Source: CAYQCE01 sp964415885
GTDB lineage: Bacteria; Zixibacteria; MSB-5A5; JAABVY01; JAHJOQ01
Length of the DNA stretch: 64,000 bases
Assembly: GCA_964415885.1 (NCBI GenBank)
Contig: CAYQCE010000001.1
Span: forward strand, 1-64,000
Direction: 5' to 3'
Shown: one piece after another, positions 18,299-28,000 of the stretch
Numbering within the stretch: position 1 is the first letter of the stretch
How the letters are laid out: every line of letters begins with the position of its first letter
The notes under the pieces: generated by a model
The model's database searches: none
The model's input: the letters and a program-made list of their open reading frames with translations, nothing else
Told to the model about the DNA's origin: nothing
Translations under genes and position numbers: made by a program

Positions 18299-21051
18299 TA
18301 GACAGCAAGACTGTACATACCATCCGTGACAAGCGAGCTCTTTCAGAGCTCGTCGACGCCGGTTACGACGGCGATTATCGTGCAATGATTTCCGATATCA
18401 GCCGTACGGTAAACAAGCATCTCATGGACGATCTGAAGGCTGCCGGAGAGTTGATCTCCGAAGTCGGACGAATCAGGAAGCATTTCCCGGAGCGTCTTCG
18501 CCCCAAGATTCAGGCGATCGAGGCAAGGTATCATCACTGGACAGGTGAGAGCAAGCGAGCACGGAGCGCATATCTGAAGGCCGCACAGGATCTGCTTCGT
18601 TTTCGGGACTACGAGTCGGCCGCGCAGGCTCGTCTTGGACTGATGGATGTTCTCATGTATCTCGGGGAGCATGACAGAGCTCTCGATACCGGAAGGAGTG
18701 TGCTAAGGTATTACAGGCGGAAAGGGGATTCTGTCACTGCGGCTCGCGTCATGACCAATATCGGCAATGTATATCATCGGATGGACAGGAACAATTTAGC
18801 GCTGAGCTACTATGACAAGGCGCGGGCGATCTTTGAGGCAGATGGCGGCATTCCCGTGGCCATCGTGGATTACAACCGCGCCAACATCTATGCCAATCTC
18901 AATCAGCTCGACAGGGCATCAGAGTTGTACGAAAGCGCCGCCGTTGTGTATTCCCAGCACGGCATGGACCTTGCTGCCGCGAAAGCTCGCTATTCGCTTG
19001 GCTATCTTCATTTTTTGTCGGATCGATACACGAAAGCGATTACTGAATTCGAGGACTTGATCGATGAGTTTGAGAGACTCGGCGACGACAAGGCGTGCAC
19101 CGTGAGTCGACTCGATCTATCCGAGATCAATCTTCATTTGAATCAGTATGGTTCGGCTGTGATGCTTGCAGATCGGGTAATTGCCGAGTCCAGGTCTTCC
19201 GGCCTTGAGTACGAGTCTGCCAAGGCTGCATACTATGCGGCCGAGGCCTATCTGGAGCTTGACGAGCCGACCGAGAGTCGGCGATATCTCCGACACGCGA
19301 GGAGTTTGTTCTCTCAGGAGCGAAACCCGCTCTGGATCGGGATGTGTGATCTTATGGAAGGCAGAATTGAGATTCGACGACGAAGATACTCGAGGGCTCT
19401 GGAGCTGCTGCTAGATGCTCGCAAGCATTTCCGCAGGAGTGGAGAGCGGCGCAGACAAGTTGACGCAGAACTTACCGTGGCTGAAGCGGAACTGCGCTCG
19501 GGGAATGGGAAGACTGCCTCGAGGCGTCTGCGCAGGCTGCTTGATCAAAAGACGCCGGGATATCAGAAGCACCGGTCGTATTACCTGCTCGGACTGTGTG
19601 ACTTGCAGAACTTCGCTGTCAGCAAGGCACTTGCGCACTTCGAGAATGCCATGCGAACAGTTGAAGATATTCTCGCGAATCTCTATCCCGACGAATTGCA
19701 GCACTTCTATCTTGCAGGTAACTACGATACATATCTGAAGGCTGCGGAGTGCTATCTTAAACTTGGAAAACCGGTTGAGTCTTGTGATGTGCATTCGAGG
19801 GCGCTATCGCTTCTAAACGGCAAGCACATTCCCGCATTACATCTGCGTAGAGAGCTGTCCGAGAAACATATCAGGGAGCGAGAGAAACTGAGGTCACAGT
19901 TGAAGAAGCTGAATCTGCTACCGCCCGGCGGTCAAAGATCTGCCGTAGCGATTGAGCCGGAAGATATTGAGCAAGATCTCTGGACGATCGAGCGCAAACT
20001 TCGTACAAGACGCTACAGATCAAAAGCCCCGGCGACTGTGGAAGTCGATTCAGAACTGATGAAGTCGTCTCTGCAGAACGGTGAGGCGATTCTGAGTTAT
20101 GCGGAGATCGACGATGGCATCGTGGCATTTGTCGTGACCAAAGATTCTGTTTCGCATTACAGGTCGTGTCTCGATCCGGGAGAATTCCGCTCTCTCCTGT
20201 CTGAGTTATCGTTCATCTGCGAGAATTCAGTCTTTGAGAGGACAGCGCCAGCGTCAGATGGAGGCAGATCAAATGCCATAATAAGCCATCTCCGTGCAGG
20301 GCTTGTGGATTTTGCTCTCGATCATTCAGGCATCAAGAGGCTCATTTTGCTCGTGGATGGCGTCTTTGCGCAGGTGCCGTTCTGGGCAATGCGATTCACG
20401 GGCGGTGAGTATCTGCATGAGCGATTCAGCATCAATGTTATCTCCGACCCGGCAGATATTGTGCGAGACCGTTCTGTCAGCAGGTTCCAAAGCTCCGAGC
20501 GATCGTCTGTATTCGCGGTCGAATCAAATGAGCTGCCGATGATCAGTATTGAGACCGAGGAGATCGCGCAGAGGTTCCCGATGGCGAAAGTCCGATCAAA
20601 CGGAGCGGCGACGGTCGATCTGCTTGCATCCGAGCTCAGAGAGTGCGACGGTTTCGTGCATATCGCTACTCATGCAGCACGATCGTCGGAGAACCCACTC
20701 TTTTCAAAACTTCTGATGTCGGATGGACCGTTCTACCCGTTTGATTTGTTCGAGGGAGGAGTTCGTGCAGAACTTGTTGTATTGTCGGGTTGCCAAACTG
20801 CGGCACCGGGGATATATTACGGTAACACTTTCAGTCTTGCAAAAGCATTTTACCAGGGCGGTGCTCGCTATGTTCTGGCGTCGCTATGGCCCGTATCAGA
20901 CAAGATAAGCATGTTCTTTATGAGGTCATTTTACGGATCGCTTGCGGACAATGTGAATGTACCATCAGCGTACTCCAGAGCGCTCTCGGAAGTCCGCGCC
21001 ATCAATGACGATCCGGGATTTTGGGCACCCTTTGTTCTTTTGGGAATGTAA
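18295..21051 (+). CDS. TPR-CHAT caspase-like protease
   Basis: A 918-residue cytoplasmic protein. Residues about 90-560 are helical tetratricopeptide repeats (for example LGEHDRALDTGRSVL, RNNLALSYYDKARAIFE). Residues about 640-918 form a CHAT domain, a clan CD peptidase related to caspases and separase. The catalytic dyad appears intact: His near 793 in FVHIATHA and Cys near 833 in VVLSGCQTA. In known systems TPR-CHAT proteins are activated by a partner and cut specific targets (gasdermins, or Csx30 in the Cas7-11 system). The ATG at 18295 overlaps the upstream stop. It sits between an ECF sigma pair and a secreted subtilisin; no Cas or gasdermin-like gene is present, so its substrate may be the small protein upstream or another cellular target. 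Confidence 0.88.
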   Translation: MIDSKTVHTIRDKRALSELVDAGYDGDYRAMISDISRTVNKHLMDDLKAAGELISEVGRIRKHFPERLRPKIQAIEARYHHWTGESKRARSAYLKAAQDLLRFRDYESAAQARLGLMDVLMYLGEHDRALDTGRSVLRYYRRKGDSVTAARVMTNIGNVYHRMDRNNLALSYYDKARAIFEADGGIPVAIVDYNRANIYANLNQLDRASELYESAAVVYSQHGMDLAAAKARYSLGYLHFLSDRYTKAITEFEDLIDEFERLGDDKACTVSRLDLSEINLHLNQYGSAVMLADRVIAESRSSGLEYESAKAAYYAAEAYLELDEPTESRRYLRHARSLFSQERNPLWIGMCDLMEGRIEIRRRRYSRALELLLDARKHFRRSGERRRQVDAELTVAEAELRSGNGKTASRRLRRLLDQKTPGYQKHRSYYLLGLCDLQNFAVSKALAHFENAMRTVEDILANLYPDELQHFYLAGNYDTYLKAAECYLKLGKPVESCDVHSRALSLLNGKHIPALHLRRELSEKHIREREKLRSQLKKLNLLPPGGQRSAVAIEPEDIEQDLWTIERKLRTRRYRSKAPATVEVDSELMKSSLQNGEAILSYAEIDDGIVAFVVTKDSVSHYRSCLDPGEFRSLLSELSFICENSVFERTAPASDGGRSNAIISHLRAGLVDFALDHSGIKRLILLVDGVFAQVPFWAMRFTGGEYLHERFSINVISDPADIVRDRSVSRFQSSERSSVFAVESNELPMISIETEEIAQRFPMAKVRSNGAATVDLLASELRECDGFVHIATHAARSSENPLFSKLLMSDGPFYPFDLFEGGVRAELVVLSGCQTAAPGIYYGNTFSLAKAFYQGGARYVLASLWPVSDKISMFFMRSFYGSLADNVNVPSAYSRALSEVRAINDDPGFWAPFVLLGM

Positions 21052-21068
21052 TCGATGAGGTGATAGTT

Positions 21069-22946
21069 ATGAGCAGGCGGATGCGAATAGTGATTACAGT
21101 GATATGTGCGATGCTACTGGCATCGAGCGTCTTGACACGCGCAGAGACATTCTCGGGCTGCGGAGTGCTCGCACAGGGACCCGGTTGTATTGTCTTTTTC
21201 CCGCAGGTTGGGGCACCCGGACCGGGCTTTCCGATGGAAGTCAGCTCTTCAGGCGAGTTTACTGCCGGCGACTTTGTGTACGTTGAGGGCACGATTGACT
21301 TTGACTGCCCGAGTCCATGTGACAGCTCGTTTGCCTGTCTCGATGTGGCGACGATTGATTATTGTGAGTTACCTCCGGAAGATCGGTACTTCGAGGCGCT
21401 TGGAGTTCTAATGAGTGCCGGCGGCTCAGTTCTGTTCGCCCCTGCTGGAGACTCCCAGGCGTTTTTTGAGCTTGAGAATCTCGGAGACTACGGCGCAGGT
21501 GACACGGTACGGGTTGCTGGTATACTCTCGCCCGGCTGTCAGCCGTCGTCGCCTCTGGCACTGGCCTGTATCCTCAATAACACGATTACTCTTGCCTACT
21601 ATCCCGGCTCACCGATCAGCGGAAATGCGGTGGTGCTCGTCTCTCCGGAAGCCGACATTGACTCCGTTCTGGCGGGATACGAGGCAAACGTGCTCGACAG
21701 TATTGAAGATCGGAGGACATACCTGATCGGCTTCAGCGACTCGATCCCGACATATCAGTTCATGCACCTGCTGGCTACGAATCCTGATATCCTCATGTCC
21801 GAGCCGAACTTCGAACTGGAAGTTCCGGAGAATCTCCAGATGAGCATTTCATTTCCGGATGAGCAGGCTCCAACGCATGTACCGGGTGCCTCCCCGGAGG
21901 CGTACTACGACCAGGGTGGCGGCGATGCAGTACATATCGATTCGGCTCATCAGATCTCAACCGGTACCGGTATTCGAGTTGCTGTCATCGATAACGGCTT
22001 TGATCTCGATCATCCGCTGCTCGCCGGTTCGTTCGAGTTCGGCGGTTATGACTATCTCGATGGCGATTCCGATTTGAGCCCGGACACGGGTAGCGTATTT
22101 GGGCACGGGACTTTCGTTTGCGGCTTGATCAAGCTCGTTGCGCCGGACTGCAGCATCGTGCCTTTTCGTGCGTTTGACGGTGAGGGGATTGGTAACAGCT
22201 TCGCTATCGCGCAAGCGATATATCACGCTATTGAGGTCGACGTAGACGTCATCAACATGAGCTTCGGGATGTATGATCCGAGCATGCTCGTCGAGGATGC
22301 CTGCTATGCCGCTCGCGCTGCCGGGATAACGCTCGTCGCGGCGGCCGGGAACGACGGTACCGCCGTGCCGGTTTTCCCCGCAGCATTGCCGGATGTCATT
22401 GCGGCCGGCGCGCTTGATACCCTCGAATATGTCGCAGACTTCTCGAATTTCGGCGGGTTCATCGATGTCTGCGCGCCCGGTGTCAGTGTGTACAGCTCTT
22501 TGACCGGCGAGTGGGACTGGGGTCACTGGAGCGGCACATCATTTTCCACACCGTTCGTCAGCGCAACCTGCGCGCTCGTTCTTGCGCATGACAACGGCCT
22601 GAACGTCGGTGAGGTTAAGGCGCTCCTCAACTCTACAGCAAGGAACGAGCTGTCGTGGGGAACGGTCGATGTTCCTGATGCTCATTACGGATATGGTTGC
22701 GTGGATGCAGCAGCGGCTGTCAGCAGCACCGATGATCCGATATGGGTCTGCGGCGATGCTGACGGGAGCTTTTCCGTTGATGTCGATGACGTCGTATTCC
22801 TCGTTGCATATGTTTTCGATGACGGCGCCGCTCCGAATCCGCTCTTCACCGGTGATCCGAATTGCTCGACCGCGATTGATGTAGATGACATTGTATACCT
22901 CATATCCTATGTCTTTTCCGGTGGACCTGAACCTTGCTGTCTGTAG
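21069..22946 (+). CDS. Secreted S8 subtilisin-like protease with repeated N-terminal domain and dockerin
   Basis: A 625-residue secreted serine protease. Signal peptide, then two copies of a roughly 70-residue domain (about 28-98 and 108-175; pattern GVLxxxxxCIVFFP ... GDxVxVxG), a propeptide-like stretch, and an S8 domain with Asp near 308 (AVIDNGFDLDHP), His near 346 (GHGTFVCG) and Ser near 491 (SGTSFSTPF), so the triad is complete. The last 65 residues are a dockerin pair ending GGPEPCCL. The ATG at 21069 was chosen because it begins a signal peptide and lies after GAGGTGA. It begins 17 bases after the CHAT stop, so it is probably in the same operon, though it acts outside the cytoplasm. 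Confidence 0.9.
   Translation: MSRRMRIVITVICAMLLASSVLTRAETFSGCGVLAQGPGCIVFFPQVGAPGPGFPMEVSSSGEFTAGDFVYVEGTIDFDCPSPCDSSFACLDVATIDYCELPPEDRYFEALGVLMSAGGSVLFAPAGDSQAFFELENLGDYGAGDTVRVAGILSPGCQPSSPLALACILNNTITLAYYPGSPISGNAVVLVSPEADIDSVLAGYEANVLDSIEDRRTYLIGFSDSIPTYQFMHLLATNPDILMSEPNFELEVPENLQMSISFPDEQAPTHVPGASPEAYYDQGGGDAVHIDSAHQISTGTGIRVAVIDNGFDLDHPLLAGSFEFGGYDYLDGDSDLSPDTGSVFGHGTFVCGLIKLVAPDCSIVPFRAFDGEGIGNSFAIAQAIYHAIEVDVDVINMSFGMYDPSMLVEDACYAARAAGITLVAAAGNDGTAVPVFPAALPDVIAAGALDTLEYVADFSNFGGFIDVCAPGVSVYSSLTGEWDWGHWSGTSFSTPFVSATCALVLAHDNGLNVGEVKALLNSTARNELSWGTVDVPDAHYGYGCVDAAAAVSSTDDPIWVCGDADGSFSVDVDDVVFLVAYVFDDGAAPNPLFTGDPNCSTAIDVDDIVYLISYVFSGGPEPCCL
21150..21590 (+). repeat. Two copies of a shared ~70-residue domain (protease)
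   Basis: Two tandem copies of the pattern F-x-x-x-GVL-x5-C-(I/V)-(L/V)-F-x-P ... (E/N)-x-x-G-x-(Y/F)-x-x-GD-x-V-x-V-x-G-x-L ... C ... N-x-I. The same domain occurs three more times at 23737-24425. The layout is OB-fold-like and recalls DUF5818; I could not test that. Confidence 0.6.
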
Positions 22947-23060
22947 GATTTGTGAATCGGGCATCGACTGCAGCTCTCAGGCATACCCGCCGAGTCCTGT
23001 CTCTGTGTGCTGACCAACTGTAAGCATTGCGAACTTAAACACGACAGGTTGATGTATCAA

Positions 23061-23090
23061 TTGGCGGTCCGCAGTGCACTCAGATTATAG
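23061..23090 (+). promoter_or_regulatory. Possible promoter for the T9SS-tail protein
   Basis: TTGGCG at 23061-23066, 18-base spacer, TTATAG at 23085-23090. The match is moderate. It would start transcription about 45 bases before the ATG at 23143. Confidence 0.3.
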
Positions 23091-23142
23091 ATAGCTGTAA
23101 AGATAGAATGAATTAATCCTGAACGCCACGGGAGGGATGGGA

Positions 23143-24708
23143 ATGAGAAAGTTTGCATTGCTGACTATCTGTTTCTGTCTCGTGTTATCGTCCATGCTCA
23201 TTGGCGAAGATGGCAGCATCCTGCGTGACTCTAAAGAACCTCACTATGAGTGGGCACGTGATGGGTCCGAGATGGACGTTGACGTTTCGGGCTCTCTGGG
23301 TGGATATGCTATAGAGTTCTCGACCGCGCTTTTCGGATTTAGCGGCAGCGAGCCGTCGGGTAATCCGAGGAGCACTGATTGTGTTGAGGTAGACATCGAG
23401 CTTCCCGATACGGTGGGGCCGGGTCCAGGTGCAGGATGGGGGCCGCCATTGGCGGAAGGTCATTTCGAGCTTCTGAATTGCGGGGATGCACCAGCAGAGA
23501 TACACCTCACACTGGCGCTGACCATCATTGTTGACCATGTCGCCGATACGACTGTCATCTCACCCGATTTCACGGTGTATCTCGGGGCGGGAGAATCGAT
23601 CAGTCATGACTTCCTGATCCCGGTGCCGCCATTTGACGGCGTTTATACCGCGTGCGTTTCGGCGGTCGCCGGTGAAGCGGAGATGACCGACTGTGCTACC
23701 ATGGTTGTAAATGGAATCGAGTTCCCCGGAGTGCCGTTCAGCGCTCCGGGTATTCTCGTTCAGGGCACGAACTGTGTGCTGTTCGCTCCGCACGGCAACC
23801 CGGAGATCACCTTTGAACTCGAGCATTATGGGAGTTTTCAGGTCGGCGACGAGGTCTTCGTCTCCGGTATGCTCTTCTGGGATTGTGATACTGACTGTGT
23901 GGATGCAGATGGTTGCGTGTTAGACAACACGATTGGTGATTTCGAAGTGCCGGACATCCCGTTCGAGGCGTGCGGTGTCCTGATTCAGGGAGTCGAATGC
24001 ATCCTGCTCGAAACTCTGGAGCCGTATCCGTACGGTATGTTTGTGGTGGAGAATCTCGGGCAGTACTCCGTAAGTGATACTGTATTCGTTGCGGGCACTC
24101 TACTGCAGGATTGTCCGTCTATTTGTATGGAAGGGACCGGTTGCATTGTAGAGAACGTAATCGAACCGTGCCCGGGCGATCCCGGCGATGGCATCCCCGT
24201 TCAGGGATGCGGTGTACTGGTCGCTGATTCAGGTTGTGTGCTGTTCGCACCGACCGTTGGTATTCTTGGCATGCCGGATGGCGGGGTGCTCCTCGAAAAC
24301 TACGGTGGTTTTGGAGTTTGGGATACCGTATTTGTCGACGGCGTTTTCCAGCCCGGTTTCCAGCCGGGTTGCCCGTCCGCGCCTGGTATCATCGAAGAGA
24401 ACACGATCGGAGTCTGCGATGGTGCTTTCTCGGGACATCCGAACAGACTCGAGATTCAGAACTACCCGAACCCGTTCAATCCGTCCACAACTATAGCGCT
24501 TACGCTTCCGTATGAGACAGTAGTCAAGGTCACGATTTACAACATCGTGGGCCAGGTTGTTACAACTCTGGTTGACGATGTGTTAAGTGTCGGGACACAT
24601 GAGTTTGTCTGGAACAGCTCCAACGCTGGCGTGGCGAGTGGAATGTACTTCTACAGAGCACAGGCCGGCGATATCGATGTGACCAGGAAGATGCTGCTTG
24701 TGAAATAG
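23143..24708 (+). CDS. Secreted protein with three repeated domains and a type IX sorting tail
   Basis: A 521-residue secreted protein of unknown function. After a signal peptide (MRKFALLTICFCLVLSSMLIG) comes a region of about 170 residues, a possible Ig-like domain (HFELLNCGDAPAEIHLTLAL). Residues about 199-268, 272-342 and 351-427 are three copies of the domain also present twice in the neighbouring subtilisin. The last 85 residues are a FlgD-like / T9SS type A tail: NYPNPFNPSTTI, VTIYNIVGQVV, SGMYFYRAQAG and the end TRKMLLVK. ATG at 23143 has GGAGG 7 bases upstream and is preferred to ATG at 23137. A terminator follows. It could be a partner or surface target of the protease. Confidence 0.85.
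   Translation: MRKFALLTICFCLVLSSMLIGEDGSILRDSKEPHYEWARDGSEMDVDVSGSLGGYAIEFSTALFGFSGSEPSGNPRSTDCVEVDIELPDTVGPGPGAGWGPPLAEGHFELLNCGDAPAEIHLTLALTIIVDHVADTTVISPDFTVYLGAGESISHDFLIPVPPFDGVYTACVSAVAGEAEMTDCATMVVNGIEFPGVPFSAPGILVQGTNCVLFAPHGNPEITFELEHYGSFQVGDEVFVSGMLFWDCDTDCVDADGCVLDNTIGDFEVPDIPFEACGVLIQGVECILLETLEPYPYGMFVVENLGQYSVSDTVFVAGTLLQDCPSICMEGTGCIVENVIEPCPGDPGDGIPVQGCGVLVADSGCVLFAPTVGILGMPDGGVLLENYGGFGVWDTVFVDGVFQPGFQPGCPSAPGIIEENTIGVCDGAFSGHPNRLEIQNYPNPFNPSTTIALTLPYETVVKVTIYNIVGQVVTTLVDDVLSVGTHEFVWNSSNAGVASGMYFYRAQAGDIDVTRKMLLVK
23737..24425 (+). repeat. Three copies of the shared ~70-residue domain
   Basis: Units begin near 23737, 23950 and 24195. Each holds G(I/V)LxQGxxC(V/I)L early, (E/N)xxGxFxVxDxVFVxGxL in the middle and a late Cys followed by NxIG. 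Copies differ by many substitutions, so they are old rather than recent duplications. Confidence 0.65.
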
Positions 24709-24753
24709 CCTGTTCGCAAGAACAGATGGGTGTTAGCTTCCGCACAACGCGAG

Positions 24754-24788
24754 GACGGGAAGCACGTTCGGTGCCTCCCGTCTTGCTT
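24754..24788 (+). terminator. Rho-independent terminator after the T9SS-tail gene
   Basis: Twelve-position stem GACGGGAAGCAC / GTGCCTCCCGTC (24754-24765 with 24771-24782, one mismatch), loop GTTCG, then TTGCTTT. Confidence 0.7.
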
Positions 24789-25038
24789 TGAGCGGGGGGA
24801 ACGTCGATCACATCCCGAAACATGCGATTACTGAGCCCATCTTAACTCTGAACGTGAATCACGGGTTTTTCCACGTTGTTCCAGTCTGGAACCCGCCTCT
24901 ATCAATCTGAAAACAACTCAGGAATTCGGCTGCCCGAACCGATATTTCAACTATGACTTTCGCAAATACGGTTGTAACGCTGAGACGGTTCGGGCGGCGC
25001 TCGACCGTGCTATTACGAATCGGGCAGGGGGTCAGTGC
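24789..25038. other. Intergenic region before the CheA-CheX fusion gene
   Basis: With the terminator it makes up a 330-base gap. The rest holds no visible coding frame, hairpin or clear promoter. The kinase ATG has GGGGGT about 9 bases upstream. Confidence 0.45.
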
Positions 25039-28000
25039 ATGGCTACCAGATCGAGGACGATACATCAGATCGAGGAGGATCTTCTCAAGTTGACAGGGAA
25101 GATCAACCAGTTTGTTTCAAGAGTGGATACTCCCGGCAGTGCCAACGAGCAGCTTTCATTTGCAAAACTGTCTCTCGACAGTTCCTGCCATCCCGCGGTC
25201 CTTGTGGACTCAAATGCCAATCTCATCTACTTCAATGACGCCGCTCTCAACAAATTCGGCTATACAGAAGAGGAATTCGGTCAGCTAAGCCTGCTCGATC
25301 TGCTTCCGAATCGCGATCCGAGTGCGTGGAGCGACCTGTGGGCTGAGATCCGGAAGCGGATGACCTACATCGAGGATACGATCTTGAAACTCGCAAACGG
25401 CGACCGGCAGGGGGCGGAACTCACGATCAATTACCTTCGATTCGATGAAAGTGAATACGCCGCCGTGATTGTGAGAGACACCCTCGTTCACGACTCGCAG
25501 GATAACGATCTGTGGCTGAATGAGTACCAATATCGCAACTTTGTACAGAAGCATGAGGGTATAGCTTTCCGTACCACGCTCGATTTTCGTCCTGTGCTCT
25601 TTCATGGCGCACTTGAGGAAATCACAGGCTTCTCGGAAGAGGAATTCATCGAGGGTGGTATCAGGTGGGATCAGATAATTCATCCGGATGATATTGAGCT
25701 GTTTCTCGAGCGCACGGACTATTTGCTGCGGGTTCCGAGCAGTTCGGCGGAGATCGAGTATCGTATAATCCGCAAGGATGGTGTGGTGCGCTGGCTCAGC
25801 GAGCATATTCAGAGTGTCTGCAACGTCAGGGGCGAGCCAGCTTATATCCAGGGGTTTGTCTACGATATCACTCGTCATAAGGAGCCCGAAGAGGATCACA
25901 GAGACTCCGAGACAAAATACCGCACGATGATGGAGGCAATGCGAGATCCGGTTCATATCTGCAATCAGGATCATCAAATCGAGTACATGAACTCGGCAAT
26001 GATTGAACGCGTCGGAAGGGATGCCACCGGCGATCTCTGTTATGCGGCCCTCCATGACAGACCAGACATTTGCCCCTGGTGTCCATGGGATGAGACCAGG
26101 CTGGGCAAGACACAGACTCGCGAGATTGTCAGTCCGAAAGATGAGAAGTCTTACCAGATTACAAGTTCGCCCGTTTTTCACTCCGACGGTTCGATGGTTA
26201 TGCTGACAATTTATCGGGACGTCACGGATCAGAAGAATGCTGACAAGGAGCTGTCGTTCTTGTCATCCGTAGTGCAGCAGTCAACGGAGGGCGTTGCTGT
26301 AACAGACTTGAACGGACGGATAATGTTCATCAATAGAGCCTGGGCCGAAATGCACGGATACAATCCAGATGCCAGCTTTGAGGGGCGCCATATCAGCCTC
26401 TTTCACTCTGAAGAGTCGTACTCGATCGAAATCGCGCAACTCAGTCACGATGCCATAGAGATCGGCTCCAGGTCTGAAGAGGTGGAGCACAAGCGGAATG
26501 ACGACACGTTCTTCACTGCGCTTACTACAACAACTGTACTAACGGATAATCGTGGTAGGAAATTCGCTCTCGCCATGCTCGCCAAGGATATATCGGACCG
26601 TAAGAGAGTAGAGCGTGAACTCCGCAAGCTGAACGAGGAACTCGAAGAGCGAGTTGAAGAGCGTACGGCGCATCTTCAGGAGGAACTCGAAGGACGTGAG
26701 CGTATCGAAACCGCGCTTCTGGATGAAACGGAGAAAATACAGTCACTTCTCGACAATGCGGGGCAGGGTTTCCTTACTTTCGGTTTCGATATGAAGGTGG
26801 ATGTGGAGTATTCAGAGGAGTGCAGGAAGCTCTTCAACGGTGAGATTTGGGGCAGCCTCTTTCCCGATCTCGTCTATCCGGATAGCGAGGAGAAGCGGGA
26901 CTTTCTGACGTCGCTGCTGACTGACTATTTTGCTGAGACAGAACCTGAACGCGTTAATCTGTTCATGAGCCTGCTCCCGTCCGAGGTTTTCCTCAACGGC
27001 AGGTACATTCAGGTCGAGTACAAGCCTATCGTTACGCCCGACAACGAGCGCGAAAAGCGTCTGCTGATCGTATTGACTGATGTGACGGAGAAGCATGAGC
27101 TGCTCGACCAGGTCGAGGAAGAGAAGAACCGTCTGAAAATGCTGGTACGAGCCGTCACGCACTACGACGAGCTCATTGATGCAGTTCGCGGTTACGAGTG
27201 CTTCTGCAAGAGCCGAGTACACAGGATTCTCGAGAGCGAAGAATCATCGGATGCTCGCATCGGCGAGTTGTTTCGAGAAATCCATACATTCAAGGGCACC
27301 TTCAGTCAACTCGAAATGAAAGGTGCGGTGGACAAGCTTCACGGCCTCGAAAGTCGGATATCGGAAATTCGCTCGAAAAGCACGAACGCTATTGACGAAT
27401 TGAAAACGGTGATCGCCGATTCGGGAATCGAGAACTGGCTCGACGATGATCTCAGGATTGTCACCGGCACATTGGGCCACGAGTTCCTGAGTCGAAAAGA
27501 GACACTTCGAGTTGAGCCATCACATGTTGTCGAACTCGAGAAACAGATGATCTCAATTTTGTCTCCGGCAGAAATGAAGCTACTGTTGCCCAAGCTGAGA
27601 CGGATGCGCTGCAAATCGTTGAAGCGCATGCTGTCGCCGTTTCCGGAATACCTTGATCGACTGGCGTCCGCATTTGGCAAAGCGATCTATCCACTCGAGA
27701 TCGAAGGCGACGACATTACGGTCGACCCGGAGCGCTATCAGCAGTTCGTGAAGACTCTCGTTCATGTCTTTCGGAATATTATGGACCACGGGCTCGAGAA
27801 TGTCGATGACAGAATTGAGTCCGGTAAGGATGAACAGGCTAAGGTCAGATGTTGCATCGGCAACGATGATGAACATCTGGTAATCGAAATCTCGGATGAC
27901 GGCAGGGGAATTGACGCTCAGAAGCTGCGAGAACACGCTGTCAAACTCGGCATATGCGATCAGGCCACCGCTGACTCGATACCGGACAGCGAGATAGTAA

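Noticed and set aside
17101..22946. Type III-E CRISPR or gasdermin defence system around the CHAT protease
   Set aside because: No Cas7-11, crRNA array, Csx30-like or gasdermin-like membrane protein is present in or near the cluster.
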